From Primorskyibacter sedentarius (GTDB lineage: Bacteria; Pseudomonadota; Alphaproteobacteria; Rhodobacterales; Rhodobacteraceae), in contig NZ_SLZU01000001.1 of the NCBI RefSeq assembly GCF_004342065.1, forward strand, positions 620,001 through 684,000: a stretch of 64,000 nucleotides of DNA, given 5' to 3'. Positions 17,216-30,098 of this stretch are shown here, piece by piece. Position 1 is the stretch's first letter. Each line of letters begins with the position of its first letter. Below the pieces are notes generated by a model. That model saw only the letters and a list, made by a program, of their open reading frames with translations, was not told where the DNA came from and searched no databases. The translations under genes and the position numbers were made by a program.

Positions 17216-17835
17216 TGCCAGTCATAGAGCATTCGGTCGCGATTCTTCTGGCTTGGGCCGCGCTTGGCTACCTGCTGGGTTCTGTCCCCTTCGGCATGGT
17301 CATCACGCGCGCCATGAACCTTGGCAACCTGCGGGAAATCGGCTCTGGCAATATCGGCGCGACCAATGTCCTGCGCACGGGCAACAAAGGCGCGGCTCTG
17401 GCGACCCTGTTGCTGGATGGGGCCAAGGGAGCGGTTGCGGTGCTGATCGCCCGCCTTCTGGCAGGCGAGGACGCGGCGCAGGTCGCGGGCCTTGCAGCCT
17501 TCATAGGCCATTGCTGGCCGGTCTGGCTGGGCTTTCGCGGTGGCAAGGGCGTGGCAACCTTTCTGGGCCTGATGCTGGCGCTGGCGTGGCCGGTCGGTCT
17601 GGCGTGCTGCGCCACATGGGCCGCAGCATTCGCCATTTTCCGCATCTCTTCGGTGGGCGCGCTGGCCGCTGCGGCAAGCTCCCCCCTCTGGGTGCTGATC
17701 CTGGGACCGTGGCGGATCTTTGTGCTGGCGCTTCTTTTGACCGCGCTGGTCTACCTGCGACACAGCGCCAACATTTCCCGGCTGCGCGCGGGCACAGAAC
17801 CCAAGGTCGGGCAAAAGAAAGCGCCCGAAAGCTAG
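17212..17835 (+). CDS. plsY: Glycerol-3-phosphate acyltransferase
   Basis: A 207-residue integral membrane acyltransferase that transfers an acyl group from acyl-phosphate to glycerol-3-phosphate, the first step of phospholipid synthesis. Conserved blocks are LLGSVPFGMVI, REIGSGNIGATNVLRTG (motif 1), HCWPVWLGFRGGKGVATFLG (motif 2) and LRHSANISRL near the end (motif 3). Five or so helices are visible and the length is normal. Two ATG codons occur in tandem (17212 and 17215); either may be used. The start overlaps the stop of the pyrC-like gene, extending the pyr operon. Its 3' end overlaps that of the convergent isomerase gene by four bases. Confidence 0.96.
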   Translation: MMPVIEHSVAILLAWAALGYLLGSVPFGMVITRAMNLGNLREIGSGNIGATNVLRTGNKGAALATLLLDGAKGAVAVLIARLLAGEDAAQVAGLAAFIGHCWPVWLGFRGGKGVATFLGLMLALAWPVGLACCATWAAAFAIFRISSVGALAAAASSPLWVLILGPWRIFVLALLLTALVYLRHSANISRLRAGTEPKVGQKKAPES

Positions 17836-18431
17836 AGCTTGCCCGCCAGGTGCAGGTCCAGATCCCCGACGCGGTCCTGCCCCCAGAAGCGCTGGTCATT
17901 GTCGGTGATGTAGAACGGCGCGCCAAAGACACCGCGGCTGACCGCCTCTTCCAGGTTCGCCGCATAGGTTTCGGCGCCTGCCAGAAGGCCCGTATCGGCA
18001 AGCGCCGGATCGAAGCCTGCCTTTTCCAGACAGTCGCGGATCACGTCATCCTGCGCAATGTCACGCTCTTCCGCCCAGCACGCCCGCATAAGCGAATGAA
18101 CCAGCGCGCCCAGATCGCCACCCCCGGCGTTCTGGGCCGCAATGATCGCATATCCCGAAGGCGCGGCATTGGTCGGCCAATGCGCCGGTTTCAGATTGAT
18201 CGGCATGCCAAGCTTCTTCGCCTGCCGCACAATCTCTTGCGCGCGCAGGACCTGACGGGACTCGTGTCGCTGCATCGGTGGCGTGCCCCCAGTTCGCCCG
18301 AACGCCGCGATAAGATCGAAAGGCTTGTAGGTGATTGTCGCGCCATGTTTTTGCGCGACCTCCTCCAGCCGCAGCCCGGCGAGGTAGGAATACGGCGAAA
18401 GCGTCGTAAAGAAGTAGTCGATATGGGCCAT
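17832..18431 (-). CDS. 2-hydroxychromene-2-carboxylate isomerase-family protein
   Basis: A 199-residue thioredoxin-fold protein of the kappa-class glutathione transferase / HCCA isomerase family. It has the N-terminal active-site segment DYFFTTLSPYSYLAG, with a Ser where DsbA has Cys, the helical insertion LGMPINLKPAHWPTN, and the cis-Pro region VFGAPFYITDNDQRFWGQDR. The founding member uses glutathione to isomerise a naphthalene-degradation intermediate. No aromatic-degradation genes surround this one, so the real substrate is unknown and may be a general glutathione-dependent isomerisation. It is monocistronic and lies divergent from prs. Confidence 0.9.
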   Translation of the reverse strand: MAHIDYFFTTLSPYSYLAGLRLEEVAQKHGATITYKPFDLIAAFGRTGGTPPMQRHESRQVLRAQEIVRQAKKLGMPINLKPAHWPTNAAPSGYAIIAAQNAGGGDLGALVHSLMRACWAEERDIAQDDVIRDCLEKAGFDPALADTGLLAGAETYAANLEEAVSRGVFGAPFYITDNDQRFWGQDRVGDLDLHLAGKL

Positions 18432-18537
18432 TTGGTCTCTCCCGGGACTGAGCAGCTTTGCGGGACCGTAACCGCGTGCTAAGCGGTGCGCAACGTCACG
18501 AATCTGACATCAACGACTTGCGCGGAGCTTCCCTCAC

Positions 18538-19554
18538 ATGGCCTCGATCATCGAACCCAAGCTTATCTCGGGCAATGCCAACCTGCCCCTAGCCAAAGCC
18601 ATTGCCCGGCGCATGTCCATGCACCGCGGGATGAATGTCGGCCTTGTGGATGCGCGGGTGGAACGGTTCAACGATCAGGAAATCTTTGTCGAGGTTTACG
18701 AGAATGTGCGCGGCGAAGACATGTTCATCATTCAGCCGACTTCCAACCCGGCCAATGACAACCTGATGGAGCTCTTGATCATGGCCGATGCGCTGCGTCG
18801 GTCCAGCGCGGCACGTATCACCGCAGTGATCCCCTATTTCGGCTATGCCCGGCAAGATCGCCGATCCAAGGCGCGCACGCCGATTTCGTCCAAGCTGGTG
18901 GCGAACATGATCGTCGAAGCGGGCATCGAGCGGGTTCTGACAATGGACCTGCATGCCGCGCAGATCCAAGGTTTCTTCGACATTCCGGTTGATAACCTCT
19001 ATGCCAGCCCGATCTTCGCGCTCGATATCATGCACCAGTTCAAGGACCAGCTTGGCGATGTGATGATCGTCTCCCCTGACGTTGGCGGTGTGGCGCGCGC
19101 ACGCGAGCTGGCCAAGCGGATCAACGCGCCGCTCTCCATCGTTGACAAACGCCGCGAGAAACCGGGCGAAATTGCCGAGATGACGGTGATCGGCGACGTC
19201 AGCGGCAAGAAATGCATCATCGTGGATGACATCTGCGACACCGCCGGAACGCTCTGCAAAGCAGCCGAAGTGTTGATGGATCACGGTGCAACCGAAGTGC
19301 ATTCCTACATCACCCATGGTGTCCTGTCCGGGCCGGCCGTTGATCGGATCACCAAATCGGTGATGAAATCACTGGTGATCACGGATTCGATCCAACCCAC
19401 GGATCAGGTCAAGGGTGCGCCCAATATCCGTATCGTGCCGACGGCACCGATGTTTGCGCAAGCCATCCTGAACATCTGGAATGGCACCTCGGTCTCGTCC
19501 CTGTTTGAAACCGAAACCCTGACCCCGATCTATGAAGGCATGTACTACGCCTGA
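18538..19554 (+). CDS. prs: Ribose-phosphate pyrophosphokinase
   Basis: A 338-residue PRPP synthetase that makes phosphoribosyl pyrophosphate from ribose-5-phosphate and ATP for nucleotide, histidine and tryptophan synthesis. Conserved parts are [36 protein letters not shown] (ATP loop), the divalent-cation signature [17 protein letters not shown], and the PRPP loop [14 protein letters not shown]. The length is typical of alphaproteobacterial enzymes, slightly above E. coli. It is monocistronic and supplies PRPP to the neighbouring pyrimidine pathway. It ends toward the convergent atp cluster. Confidence 0.97.
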   Translation: MASIIEPKLISGNANLPLAKAIARRMSMHRGMNVGLVDARVERFNDQEIFVEVYENVRGEDMFIIQPTSNPANDNLMELLIMADALRRSSAARITAVIPYFGYARQDRRSKARTPISSKLVANMIVEAGIERVLTMDLHAAQIQGFFDIPVDNLYASPIFALDIMHQFKDQLGDVMIVSPDVGGVARARELAKRINAPLSIVDKRREKPGEIAEMTVIGDVSGKKCIIVDDICDTAGTLCKAAEVLMDHGATEVHSYITHGVLSGPAVDRITKSVMKSLVITDSIQPTDQVKGAPNIRIVPTAPMFAQAILNIWNGTSVSSLFETETLTPIYEGMYYA

Positions 19555-19559
19555 TCTCA

Positions 19560-19587
19560 GGGGAGCGCCCATGTTTGAGCGCTTTTC
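19560..19587 (+). terminator. Possible terminator after prs
   Basis: A GGGGAGCGC arm (19560-19568) can pair with GCGCTTTTC (19579-19587), including three G-U pairs, and it ends in a T-run. It lies directly after the prs stop. The pairing is moderate. Confidence 0.4.
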
Positions 19588-19749
19588 ATCGCCCTGCCGC
19601 CCAAGCCTGTGCAGGGGCTTTCCCGGACTGTTGTGACAGCAAGATTGCCTTTGCTCTTTGGGAGGTCGCTTCGCAGCGACTGTCCGAAGGGGTCATAAGG
19701 ACCGCAGCGCTTTGCCATTCGCAAGCCGGAAGGTGTTACCACCAAAGCA

Positions 19750-19777
19750 AAGGGGCCCCGCCAAAGCGGAGCCCCTT
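19750..19777 (-). terminator. Terminator of the atpHAGDC cluster
   Basis: A long GC-rich hairpin (AAGGGGCCCCGC with GCGGAGCCCCTT, one mismatch) between the convergent prs and atpC genes. On the minus strand it is followed by a TTTGCTTT tail. It may also stop plus-strand transcription. Confidence 0.75.
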
Positions 19778-19801
19778 GTTATTTCAGATATCACTCTGGG
19801 A

Positions 19802-20236
19802 TCAGAGCGACGGCTGTTTTGGGTCAAGACCGATCTTGCCACCGATTGCCACCATGTCATGCAGCAGCTTGACCGCGTCATCGACGGGACCGGGCTCGTT
19901 CTTGAAGACTTCCTTGGCTTTGCCATAGGCCACGTGCGCCTCGTCAACCAGCGCCTCGTAAGTGTCTTGGTCGACATCACCGCGGGGCAATGCCTTTTCA
20001 GCAAGGATCGTGACGCCTTCGCCCAGTTCGGCAAAGCCACCGGTTACGATATATTCCTCGGAACCCTTTTCGGTCTGAACCGTCAGGATGCCGGGGCGCA
20101 AGGTGGTCAGGGTCGGCGCGTGGTTCGGCAGGGCCGTCAGGTCGCCATCGGCGCCAGGGATCTCTACCGACAGCACGGGACCCGACATCAGGCTGCGTTC
20201 CGGGCTTACCAGATTGAATTGCATAGTTTCAGCCAT
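19802..20236 (-). CDS. atpC: ATP synthase F1 epsilon subunit
   Basis: A 144-residue epsilon subunit of the F1 part of ATP synthase, which sits on the central stalk and inhibits ATP hydrolysis. It starts with the family sequence MQFNLVSPERSLMSGPVLSVEIPGADGDLTALPNHAP, the beta-sandwich domain. It is followed by GGFAELGEGVTILAEKALP and a helical C-terminal part. It is last in the atpHAGDC cluster, 52 bases after atpD, and is followed by a hairpin terminator. Length is in the normal alphaproteobacterial range. Confidence 0.96.
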   Translation of the reverse strand: MAETMQFNLVSPERSLMSGPVLSVEIPGADGDLTALPNHAPTLTTLRPGILTVQTEKGSEEYIVTGGFAELGEGVTILAEKALPRGDVDQDTYEALVDEAHVAYGKAKEVFKNEPGPVDDAVKLLHDMVAIGGKIGLDPKQPSL

Positions 20237-20288
20237 TTGGGCCTCCTGTCAGGCGCGGGGGGCACAGGCCCCCCACAAGCACTTCCGA

Positions 20289-22606
<2,318 letters not shown>

Positions 22607-22621
22607 AGGCCTATCTCCTTC

Positions 22622-24160
22622 TTATGCGAAGTCTGCGGCGTATTCGTCCAGAGCGGCACGGATCTTGTCTTCGGCTTCGCCCTTGATCTTCGGATCTTCC
22701 TTGGTGATGAAGTCCAGCAGATCAGAATGCTTGCCGCGCAGGTGCTGCAGCAGACCCTGCTCGAAACGACCGACGTCCTTGACGGCGATCTTGTCGAGAT
22801 AGCCCTTGGTGCCGGCGAAGATCACGCAGACGATTTCCGCGTTGGTCAGCGGCGAATACTGCGGCTGCTTCATCAGCTCTGTCAGGCGCGCACCACGGTT
22901 CAGCAACTGCTGAGTGGCGGCATCAAGGTCGGAACCGAACTGCGCAAAGGCCGCCATTTCGCGGTACTGAGCCAGCTCCAGTTTCACCGGACCCGCAACA
23001 GATTTCATCGAGTTGGTCTGAGCGGACGAACCCACACGAGACACCGACAGACCGGTGTTCACGGCAGGACGGATGCCCTGATAGAACAGTTCGGTTTCAA
23101 GGAAGATCTGGCCGTCGGTGATCGAGATCACGTTGGTCGGAATGAACGCCGAAACGTCGCCGCCCTGGGTTTCGATGATCGGCAGAGCCGTCAGCGAACC
23201 TGCGCCGAAGTCTTCGTTCAGCTTTGCAGAGCGCTCCAGCAGGCGGGAGTGGAGGTAGAAAACGTCGCCCGGGTATGCTTCGCGGCCCGGCGGGCGGCGC
23301 AGAAGCAGGGACATCTGACGGTAGGACACGGCCTGTTTGGAAAGGTCATCATAGATGATCAGGGCGTGGCGGCCGTTGTCGCGGAAATGCTCTGCCATGG
23401 CGGTCGCGGAATACGGCGCCAGGAACTGCATCGGCGCCGGGTCGGACGCGGTGGCCGCAACAACGATGGAATATTCCATCGCGCCGGTTTCTTCGAGCTT
23501 TTTCACCAGCTGGGCAACGGTGGACCGCTTCTGGCCGATCGCGACGTAGACGCAGTAGAGCTTCTTGCCCTCATCATCGCCAGCAGCGTCGTTATAGGAT
23601 TTCTGGTTCAGAACCGCGTCGAGTGCGACAGCGGTTTTACCGGTCTGACGGTCGCCAATGATCAGCTCTCGCTGGCCACGGCCGATCGGGATCATCGCGT
23701 CGACCGATTTCAGGCCGGTTGCCATCGGTTCGTGGACCGACTTACGCGGGATGATGCCGGGCGCCTTGACGTCGGCAACGCCGCGCTTGGATGCATTGAT
23801 CGGGCCCTTGCCGTCCAGCGGGTTACCAAGACCGTCCACAACGCGGCCAAGAAGCTCGTCGCCGATTGGCACGTCCACGATGGACTTGGTTCGCTTGACC
23901 GTGTCGCCTTCCTTGATGTCCTGGTCAGAGCCGAAGATAACGACACCGACGTTGTCGGATTCAAGGTTCAGCGCCATGCCCTGGATGCCACCGGGGAATT
24001 CGACCATCTCGCCGGCCTGAACATTGTCGAGGCCGTAGACCCGCGCAATACCGTCGCCGACAGAGAGCACGCGGCCCACTTCGGCGACTTCGGCTTCCTG
24101 GCCAAAGTTCTTGATCTGCTCCTTTAGGATCGCAGAAATCTCGGCTGCTTGGATACCCAT
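22622..24160 (-). CDS. atpA: ATP synthase F1 alpha subunit
   Basis: A 512-residue alpha subunit with nucleotide-binding but non-catalytic sites. It has the P-loop GDRQTGKT (169-176), the delta-binding N-terminus [20 protein letters not shown], and the [20 protein letters not shown] block with the [12 protein letters not shown] loop. It starts on the base next to the atpH stop, so the two genes are immediately adjacent and probably translationally linked. The plus-strand frame opposite is open for about 800 codons, an effect of codon bias and not a gene. Confidence 0.98.
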   Translation of the reverse strand: MGIQAAEISAILKEQIKNFGQEAEVAEVGRVLSVGDGIARVYGLDNVQAGEMVEFPGGIQGMALNLESDNVGVVIFGSDQDIKEGDTVKRTKSIVDVPIGDELLGRVVDGLGNPLDGKGPINASKRGVADVKAPGIIPRKSVHEPMATGLKSVDAMIPIGRGQRELIIGDRQTGKTAVALDAVLNQKSYNDAAGDDEGKKLYCVYVAIGQKRSTVAQLVKKLEETGAMEYSIVVAATASDPAPMQFLAPYSATAMAEHFRDNGRHALIIYDDLSKQAVSYRQMSLLLRRPPGREAYPGDVFYLHSRLLERSAKLNEDFGAGSLTALPIIETQGGDVSAFIPTNVISITDGQIFLETELFYQGIRPAVNTGLSVSRVGSSAQTNSMKSVAGPVKLELAQYREMAAFAQFGSDLDAATQQLLNRGARLTELMKQPQYSPLTNAEIVCVIFAGTKGYLDKIAVKDVGRFEQGLLQHLRGKHSDLLDFITKEDPKIKGEAEDKIRAALDEYAADFA

Positions 24161-24721
24161 TTATCCGACCTCTTTCATTGCATTCTGGAGGGAATTGAGC
24201 TTGGAGCGGATCGACGTGTCGATCATCTTCGAGCCCACCTTGACGACAAGACCGCCGATGAGGCTTTCATCGACGGTCGCATTGATTTTGACGTCCTTGC
24301 CCACCTGGGCCTTGAGCGTCTTGGAAAGTTCTTCTGCCTGAGCAGGGGACAGCGCCTGGGCGGAAACCACCTCTGCGGTCACTTCGCCCTTCTCATCGGC
24401 AATCATCTCACGCAGCTGCTCGATCATTGCCGGAACCACGAACAGACGGCGCTTGGATGCCATCAGGCTCAGCACGTTCTGCATGACGGGCATCAGCCCT
24501 GCCTTCTTGGCTATCGCATCAATCGCGCGGCCCTGATCTTCGCGGCCGTAGATCGGCGATGTGACGAGCGCGCGCAGGTCGCTGCTGCTTTGCAGGACCC
24601 CATGTAGCTCATCCAGATTGCCTTCAAGCTGGGCAAGCCCGTTAGTCTCCTTGGCGATCTCGAACACCGCTTTCGCGTAGCGTTCGGCGATGCCGGAGGA
24701 AATCGAAGCTGATTCAGACAC
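24161..24721 (-). CDS. atpH: ATP synthase F1 delta subunit (GTG start)
   Basis: A 186-residue delta subunit linking F1 to the peripheral stalk. The start is taken as GTG at 24721 ([22 protein letters not shown]), six bases after a GGAAGG ribosome site. A longer frame to 24844 would add a non-homologous leader and is rejected. Conserved parts are [15 protein letters not shown], the N-terminal helical bundle, and the C-terminal [22 protein letters not shown]. It heads the atpHAGDC cluster. The Fo genes (atpIBEF) are not in the window; in alphaproteobacteria they are usually at a separate locus. Confidence 0.95.
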   Translation of the reverse strand: MSESASISSGIAERYAKAVFEIAKETNGLAQLEGNLDELHGVLQSSSDLRALVTSPIYGREDQGRAIDAIAKKAGLMPVMQNVLSLMASKRRLFVVPAMIEQLREMIADEKGEVTAEVVSAQALSPAQAEELSKTLKAQVGKDVKINATVDESLIGGLVVKVGSKMIDTSIRSKLNSLQNAMKEVG

Positions 24722-25078
24722 GTCCACCCTTCCGATATCTTTGCCCCGAACCCTGCCCACGAGGAGCACTTCTTCCGGGGGTGTTGGTGCCCCGGATCGG
24801 TCCGGGACGACTAAATCAGCGCGGATGTAGCAGAGGCTTCCCAACCTAGCAACATGCTTAGAGTGTTTTGACGAATACGCAAAATCTTGCGTTTACATGA
24901 GGTTAGACAAAGTGCGACCTAATGCGCGCCCAAAAAGGTAAAGAAATTCCGTCTGTTTGCCGTGGTTTGCGCGATTCTTGTGCAGTTATCGCGCTCCAAA
25001 ACACGACATCTGGTGTTCCGATAGACGCATTTCCACCCCTCGTGCGTCAACTCTTTATCCCGCCCCCCCCCCGCGGCA
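24722..25078. other. Intergenic region upstream of atpH
   Basis: A 357-base gap with no gene. It must hold the atp promoter on the minus strand, and several TTGTCT/TTGCGT-like -35 candidates exist without a convincing -10 partner. A palindrome ACGCAA-AATC-TTGCGT (24877-24892) could be an operator or RNA hairpin. Around 25061 lies a run of about ten C residues (plus strand) just beyond the methyltransferase stop. Confidence 0.5.
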
Positions 25079-25822
25079 TCACACCGGTTTGGGTTTGGCT
25101 TCGGCGCCTCCCAGCACTTCGAGAGGCGAGCGCACCCTGACCCGCGCGCTTGGACCCGAAGGCGCCTGCACACGCTTGGATGCCTCCACCATCAGCACCC
25201 CGCCCGCCATTATCATGGAAACCGATCCGCCAAGACGTTCCCACATGGGACCGGTTTTCATCCAGAATCGCTTTCGCGACGGCGGCTGGTACAACGCGGT
25301 GATATGCTGCTCGGGCATGAAATTGTGCTTCTTGAGCTGATCCTCCAGCTGTCCCAGCGTGTAGGGACGACCGTAGCCGAAAGGCGTCTTGTCGCTGCGG
25401 GACCATAGCCCCGCGCGGTTGGGCACGATGAAAAGCGCCTTGCCGCCCGGCCCAAGCACGCGGAAACACTCATCCAGCAGCGCCGAAGGCTGTTCCGACG
25501 TCTCCAGCCCGTGAAGCACGACCAGCTTATCGACATGTCCGGTTTCTATCGGCCAGAGCGTCTCGTCACACAGCACGCTGACATTCGGCATGCCCGGCGG
25601 CCACGGCATCACCCCCTGCGGCCCCGGCATCAGCCCGACCACCCGGCGCGCATCCGCCAGATAGGGCCGCAACAGCGGCACGGCAAAGCCGAATCCGGCC
25701 ACCTTCTGCCCCTTCGCCTCCGGCCAGACCTGCAACAGCTGTCTGCGCAGCGCCTTCTGCGCCTGGCGGCCCAACGCGCTGCGATAATAGAAATTGCGCA
25801 GGTCCTGCACGTCAAGATGCAT
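25079..25822 (-). CDS. Class I SAM-dependent methyltransferase
   Basis: A 247-residue protein with the class I methyltransferase fold. The nucleotide-binding strand and loop region is [27 protein letters not shown]. The motif-III-like segment [30 protein letters not shown] is typical of the Methyltransf_11 family. The start at 25822 ([15 protein letters not shown]) has an AGAGGG site, and longer forms up to 25924 lack homologous character. The Gly-rich SAM motif is degenerate (GFGFAVP). The substrate is unknown. It is divergent from gloB, with a 61-base shared promoter region, and this pairing suggests a possible functional link to glutathione or thioester metabolism that is not proven. Confidence 0.85.
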   Translation of the reverse strand: MHLDVQDLRNFYYRSALGRQAQKALRRQLLQVWPEAKGQKVAGFGFAVPLLRPYLADARRVVGLMPGPQGVMPWPPGMPNVSVLCDETLWPIETGHVDKLVVLHGLETSEQPSALLDECFRVLGPGGKALFIVPNRAGLWSRSDKTPFGYGRPYTLGQLEDQLKKHNFMPEQHITALYQPPSRKRFWMKTGPMWERLGGSVSMIMAGGVLMVEASKRVQAPSGPSARVRVRSPLEVLGGAEAKPKPV

Positions 25823-25883
25823 TGCAGCCCCCTCTTTGATCGGCGAAGCTGGCCGCAGTTTAGTCAAGACCGGAGGAAAGACC

Positions 25884-26645
25884 ATGCCCCTTGAGATCGT
25901 CACCATTCCCTGCCTGTCGGACAACTATGCCTATCTCATCAAGGGGCCGGATGGCGTTTGCCTGATTGACGCGCCCGAAGCCGGGCCGATCATTGAGGCG
26001 CTGGAGTCGCGCGGCTGGGGGCTGGATGTCATCATGATCACCCACCATCACAACGACCATGTCGGCGGCGTTCAGGAATTGCGCAATCGCTACGGATGCA
26101 AGGTGATGGGCCCGAAAGCCGAAGAAGCAAAGCTGCCCCCGCTGGACATGGCGCTGGAGGAAGGCATGAATGGCGGCACCGATGAGGCCTATACCGTGCC
26201 AATGATGGTGCCGGGCCACACGCTGGGCCATATGGCATTCTATTTTCCCAATGCGGGCGTCGTGTTCACGGCCGACAGCCTGATGGCCCTGGGATGTGGC
26301 CGCGTCTTTGAAGGCACGCCTGAAATGATGTGGGACAGCCTGTCAAAGCTGGCCGCGCTGCCGCCGGAAACCAGGATTTACTCGGGTCACGAATACACGA
26401 TGAGCAACGCAAAATTTGCGTTGAGTATTGAACCGGACAACGCAAAGCTTAAATCGAGATACGAGGCGGTTGCAGAAGCGCGCACTGAAGGCCGCCCCAC
26501 GGTCCCTTCTGTTCTGTCCGAAGAACTGGAGACGAACCCGTTTTTGCGCGCGAACCTTCCGGAAGTCAAAGCCGCGCTTGGCATGCAGGGCGCCCCGGAC
26601 GCGAGCGTTTTCGCCGAAATAAGGAAGCGCAAGGATAACTTCTAG
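25884..26645 (+). CDS. gloB: Hydroxyacylglutathione hydrolase (glyoxalase II)
   Basis: A 253-residue metallo-beta-lactamase-fold enzyme that hydrolyses S-lactoylglutathione to lactate and glutathione, completing methylglyoxal detoxification. The start [19 protein letters not shown] and the metal motif THHHNDH (53-59) are diagnostic. Further metal ligands lie in [13 protein letters not shown] and GHEYTMSN. The C-terminal glutathione-binding domain ends in [11 protein letters not shown]. The ATG at 25884 has a good CGGAGGAAAG ribosome site. Intact and of normal length. Confidence 0.96.
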   Translation: MPLEIVTIPCLSDNYAYLIKGPDGVCLIDAPEAGPIIEALESRGWGLDVIMITHHHNDHVGGVQELRNRYGCKVMGPKAEEAKLPPLDMALEEGMNGGTDEAYTVPMMVPGHTLGHMAFYFPNAGVVFTADSLMALGCGRVFEGTPEMMWDSLSKLAALPPETRIYSGHEYTMSNAKFALSIEPDNAKLKSRYEAVAEARTEGRPTVPSVLSEELETNPFLRANLPEVKAALGMQGAPDASVFAEIRKRKDNF

Positions 26646-26808
26646 ATGCATTTCACGCCACGTTGCAGCGTCAGCCCCATTTGTGACCGTACGAAATGCA
26701 GAAATAGCTTGAAGATGTGGGGGAACATCCACCACACTTTAATACTAAGAGGCCATGGTTGAGCAGGCTACGACCGGCACCGACCCAGATAAGAGGAGCA
26801 CCAACACC

Positions 26809-29130
26809 GTGCCTTCATTCTCGACGACACTAGAACAGGCAATCCACGCAGCGCTGGCGCTGGCGAATTCGCGGGCGCATGAATTCGCCACGCTCGAGCA
26901 TCTGCTGCTTGCCCTTATCGACGAACCCGATGCCGCGCGGGTGATGAAAGCTTGCTCGGTCGATACAGAGGAACTGCGCACATCGCTTGTCGAGTATATT
27001 GACGACGATCTGGCCAACCTCGTCACTGACATCGAAGGTTCCGAAGCTGTGCCAACAGCGGCTTTCCAGCGCGTTATTCAGCGCGCTGCGATCCATGTGC
27101 AAAGCTCGGGCCGGACCGAAGTGACAGGCGCCAATGTCTTGGTCGCCATCTTTGCCGAACGCGAGAGCAACGCCGCCTACTTCCTGCAACAGCAGGACAT
27201 GACGCGCTATGATGCGGTGAATTTCATCGCCCATGGTGTGGCCAAGGATCCCGCATATGGCGAAGCGCGTCCTGTGCAGGGCGCGACCGAGATCGAAGAG
27301 GAAACGCCGCCTGTCACTGACGGGGAACAGAAGGAATCCGCCCTCGCCAAGTATTGCGTCGATCTGAACGAAAAATCCCGCAAGGGCGACGTGGACCCGT
27401 TGATCGGCCGCGATTCGGAAGTTGAGCGTTGCATTCAGGTGCTGTGCCGCCGCCGCAAGAACAACCCTCTTCTGGTGGGCGACCCTGGCGTGGGCAAGAC
27501 CGCAATTGCAGAAGGGCTGGCCCGCAAGATCGTCGCCGGTGAAACGCCGGAGGTTCTGGCGGAAACGACGATCTATTCGCTCGACATGGGCGCGCTTCTG
27601 GCCGGTACGCGCTACCGCGGCGATTTCGAAGAACGCCTGAAGGCCGTCGTGACAGAGCTGGAAGATCACCCCGACGCTGTGCTTTTCATTGACGAGATTC
27701 ACACCGTCATCGGGGCCGGTGCCACGTCTGGCGGCGCAATGGACGCCTCTAACCTGCTGAAACCCGCGCTTCAGGGCGGCAAACTCCGCTGCATGGGCTC
27801 GACCACCTACAAGGAGTTCCGCCAGCATTTCGAAAAGGACCGCGCGCTAAGCCGCCGGTTCCAGAAAATCGACGTGAGCGAGCCGTCGGTGGATGATACG
27901 GTCAAGATCCTCAAGGGCCTCAAGCCCTATTTCGAGGATCACCACAACATCAAGTACACCACGGATGCGATCAAATCGGCGGTGGAACTTTCTGCACGCT
28001 ATATCAATGACCGCAAGTTGCCCGACAAGGCCATCGACGTGATTGACGAGGCGGGCGCGGCGCAGCATCTTGTGGCCGAATCCAAGCGCCGCAAGACCAT
28101 CGGCGCGAAAGAGATCGAGGCTGTCGTGGCCAAGATCGCCCGTATCCCGCCAAAGAACGTGTCGAAAGATGACGCAGAGGTTCTGAAGGATCTGGAAACC
28201 AGCCTTAAACGCGTGGTGTTCGGGCAGGATGCCGCGATCGAGGCCCTGTCTTCGGCGATCAAGCTGGCGCGTGCCGGCCTGCGCGAACCCGAAAAGCCCA
28301 TCGGCAACTACCTGTTCGCAGGACCCACGGGCGTCGGCAAGACCGAGGTGGCAAAGCAGCTGGCGGATACGCTGGGTGTTGAGCTGCTGCGCTTCGACAT
28401 GTCGGAATACATGGAGAAACACGCGGTCTCTCGTCTGATCGGCGCGCCTCCGGGCTATGTCGGCTTTGATCAGGGCGGCATGCTGACCGATGGCGTGGAC
28501 CAGAACCCGCATTGCGTGCTGCTGCTGGACGAGATGGAAAAGGCGCATCCGGATGTCTACAATATCCTGTTGCAGGTCATGGATCACGGCAAGCTGACAG
28601 ATCATAACGGGCGCACGACGGATTTCCGCAACGTGATCCTGATCATGACGTCCAATGCGGGCGCATCGGAACTGGCCAAGGCGGCCATCGGCTTTGGTCG
28701 TGACCGTCGCGAAGGCGAAGACACCGCCGCGATCGAGCGGACCTTCACGCCGGAATTCCGCAACCGTCTGGATGCGGTGATTTCCTTCGCGCCGCTTCCG
28801 AAGGACGTGATCTTGCAGGTCGTCGAGAAGTTCGTGCTGCAACTCGAAGCGCAGTTGATGGACCGCAACGTTCACATCGAACTGACCAGACCCGCCGCCG
28901 CCTGGCTGGCTGACAAGGGCTATGATGACAAGATGGGGGCCCGCCCACTGGGTCGCGTGATTCAGGAGCACATCAAGAAGCCGCTGGCCGAGGAATTGCT
29001 GTTTGGCAAGCTCGCCAAAGGTGGTCTGGTCAAGGTTGGCCTGAAAGATGGCAAGCTGCACCTTGAGATGAGCGGACCGGAAAGCAAGCGTCTTTCGGGC
29101 GATAAGCCGCCTTTGCTTACCGCAGAGTGA
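26809..29130 (+). CDS. clpA: ATP-dependent Clp protease ATP-binding subunit ClpA
   Basis: A 773-residue AAA+ unfoldase that feeds substrates into ClpP. The GTG at 26809 ([17 protein letters not shown]) is preferred: it follows AAGAGGAG (26791-26798) and gives the usual N-terminus, while an ATG at 26755 adds a non-homologous 18-residue leader. Domains in order: Clp N-domain (1 to about 145), first ATPase with GDPGVGKT (224-231), and second ATPase with GPTGVGKT (505-512). The ClpP-docking loop IGF is at 627-629. The clpS adaptor gene that often precedes clpA is absent. The stop overlaps the next gene. Confidence 0.96.
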   Translation: MPSFSTTLEQAIHAALALANSRAHEFATLEHLLLALIDEPDAARVMKACSVDTEELRTSLVEYIDDDLANLVTDIEGSEAVPTAAFQRVIQRAAIHVQSSGRTEVTGANVLVAIFAERESNAAYFLQQQDMTRYDAVNFIAHGVAKDPAYGEARPVQGATEIEEETPPVTDGEQKESALAKYCVDLNEKSRKGDVDPLIGRDSEVERCIQVLCRRRKNNPLLVGDPGVGKTAIAEGLARKIVAGETPEVLAETTIYSLDMGALLAGTRYRGDFEERLKAVVTELEDHPDAVLFIDEIHTVIGAGATSGGAMDASNLLKPALQGGKLRCMGSTTYKEFRQHFEKDRALSRRFQKIDVSEPSVDDTVKILKGLKPYFEDHHNIKYTTDAIKSAVELSARYINDRKLPDKAIDVIDEAGAAQHLVAESKRRKTIGAKEIEAVVAKIARIPPKNVSKDDAEVLKDLETSLKRVVFGQDAAIEALSSAIKLARAGLREPEKPIGNYLFAGPTGVGKTEVAKQLADTLGVELLRFDMSEYMEKHAVSRLIGAPPGYVGFDQGGMLTDGVDQNPHCVLLLDEMEKAHPDVYNILLQVMDHGKLTDHNGRTTDFRNVILIMTSNAGASELAKAAIGFGRDRREGEDTAAIERTFTPEFRNRLDAVISFAPLPKDVILQVVEKFVLQLEAQLMDRNVHIELTRPAAAWLADKGYDDKMGARPLGRVIQEHIKKPLAEELLFGKLAKGGLVKVGLKDGKLHLEMSGPESKRLSGDKPPLLTAE

Positions 29131-30092
29131 TGCTTCGGCTTTGGGCCGTAATTTCATGCTCCCTCGCCACGACATCCGTGGCGGGGGAGTTTTCGTTACA
29201 AGTGCCCGTAGATTGCAAACTGAACGAATCTTGCCACATCCAGCATTACATGGACCGCGCAGCCGGGCCTGACGTCAGGGACTATCGCTGCGGCGCGCTT
29301 AGTTACGACGGCCACAAAGGCACGGATTTCGCGCTGCCCACCCTGTCAGACATGCAGGAAGGCGTCGCGGTTCTGGCGGCGGCCGGAGGCGTTGTCCGTG
29401 CCACGCGAGACGGCATGGCAGACCGCATCTTTGCTGAAACCGACATGGCCGAAATCAATGGGCGAGACTGCGGCAATGGCGTCGTGATCGACCATGAGGA
29501 TGGCTGGCAGACCCAATATTGCCACATGCGCCAGGGCAGTATCGCCGTGGCTCAAGGCCAGTCGGTGGCCGCGGGGCAGCCGCTGGGCGAGATCGGGCTG
29601 AGTGGTCGCACCCAATTCCCGCATCTGCACCTGACCGTCCGGCACGAGGGCGCGGTGATTGATCCGTTCGAACCGAATGGCGCCGACCGGTGCGACGGCG
29701 CCGCGGCATCTGCGCTTTGGGACGCGCCCCTGCCAGACTTCGCTGGCGGAATAATCCATGTCGCACTGGCCGGAAGCATCCCCGACTATGCAGCGGTCAA
29801 GGCTGGAACAGCGGCGAAACCTCTCGACGCCAACTCTCCCGCGATGGTGATTTTCGGCCTCGCCTATGGCGGGTTGCGGGGTGATGTGGTGGAACTGACG
29901 CTGACAGGCCCCGAAGGCCGTATCGTCAAACAAGAGCTTCAATTGGACAAGGCACAGGCGCAGTTTTTCCGCGCGGCCGGGCTCAAACGGTCCGGGGAGA
30001 GCTGGCCCAAAGGCCATTATCATGGCACCGTCAAACTGGTCCGCGACGGTAGGGAGCTGAGCAGCAAGAGCGTTCAGCAAACCATTCGCTAG
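29130..30092 (+). CDS. M23-family (LytM) peptidase, exported
   Basis: A 320-residue exported protein. A signal peptide (1-19, ending SVAG) precedes an M23 peptidase domain with intact zinc ligands His62 and Asp66 (GHKGTDF), His132 (YCHM) and His167 (HLHL). M23 enzymes cut peptide cross-links in peptidoglycan, or act as activators when ligands are lost; here all ligands are present. The region after about 185 is a separate beta-rich domain of unknown role. Three Cys pairs (C29/C35, C54, C114, C131) suggest disulphides in the periplasm. The ATG at 29130 overlaps the clpA TGA by one base. A GTG at 29127 is an alternative start. Confidence 0.88.
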   Translation: MLRLWAVISCSLATTSVAGEFSLQVPVDCKLNESCHIQHYMDRAAGPDVRDYRCGALSYDGHKGTDFALPTLSDMQEGVAVLAAAGGVVRATRDGMADRIFAETDMAEINGRDCGNGVVIDHEDGWQTQYCHMRQGSIAVAQGQSVAAGQPLGEIGLSGRTQFPHLHLTVRHEGAVIDPFEPNGADRCDGAAASALWDAPLPDFAGGIIHVALAGSIPDYAAVKAGTAAKPLDANSPAMVIFGLAYGGLRGDVVELTLTGPEGRIVKQELQLDKAQAQFFRAAGLKRSGESWPKGHYHGTVKLVRDGRELSSKSVQQTIR

Positions 30093-30098
30093 CCCCTG

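Noticed and set aside
26646-26808. A heat-shock (RpoH-like) promoter before clpA, starting with CTTGAAG
   Set aside because: The -35-like CTTGAAG has no acceptable -10 match at the required spacing.
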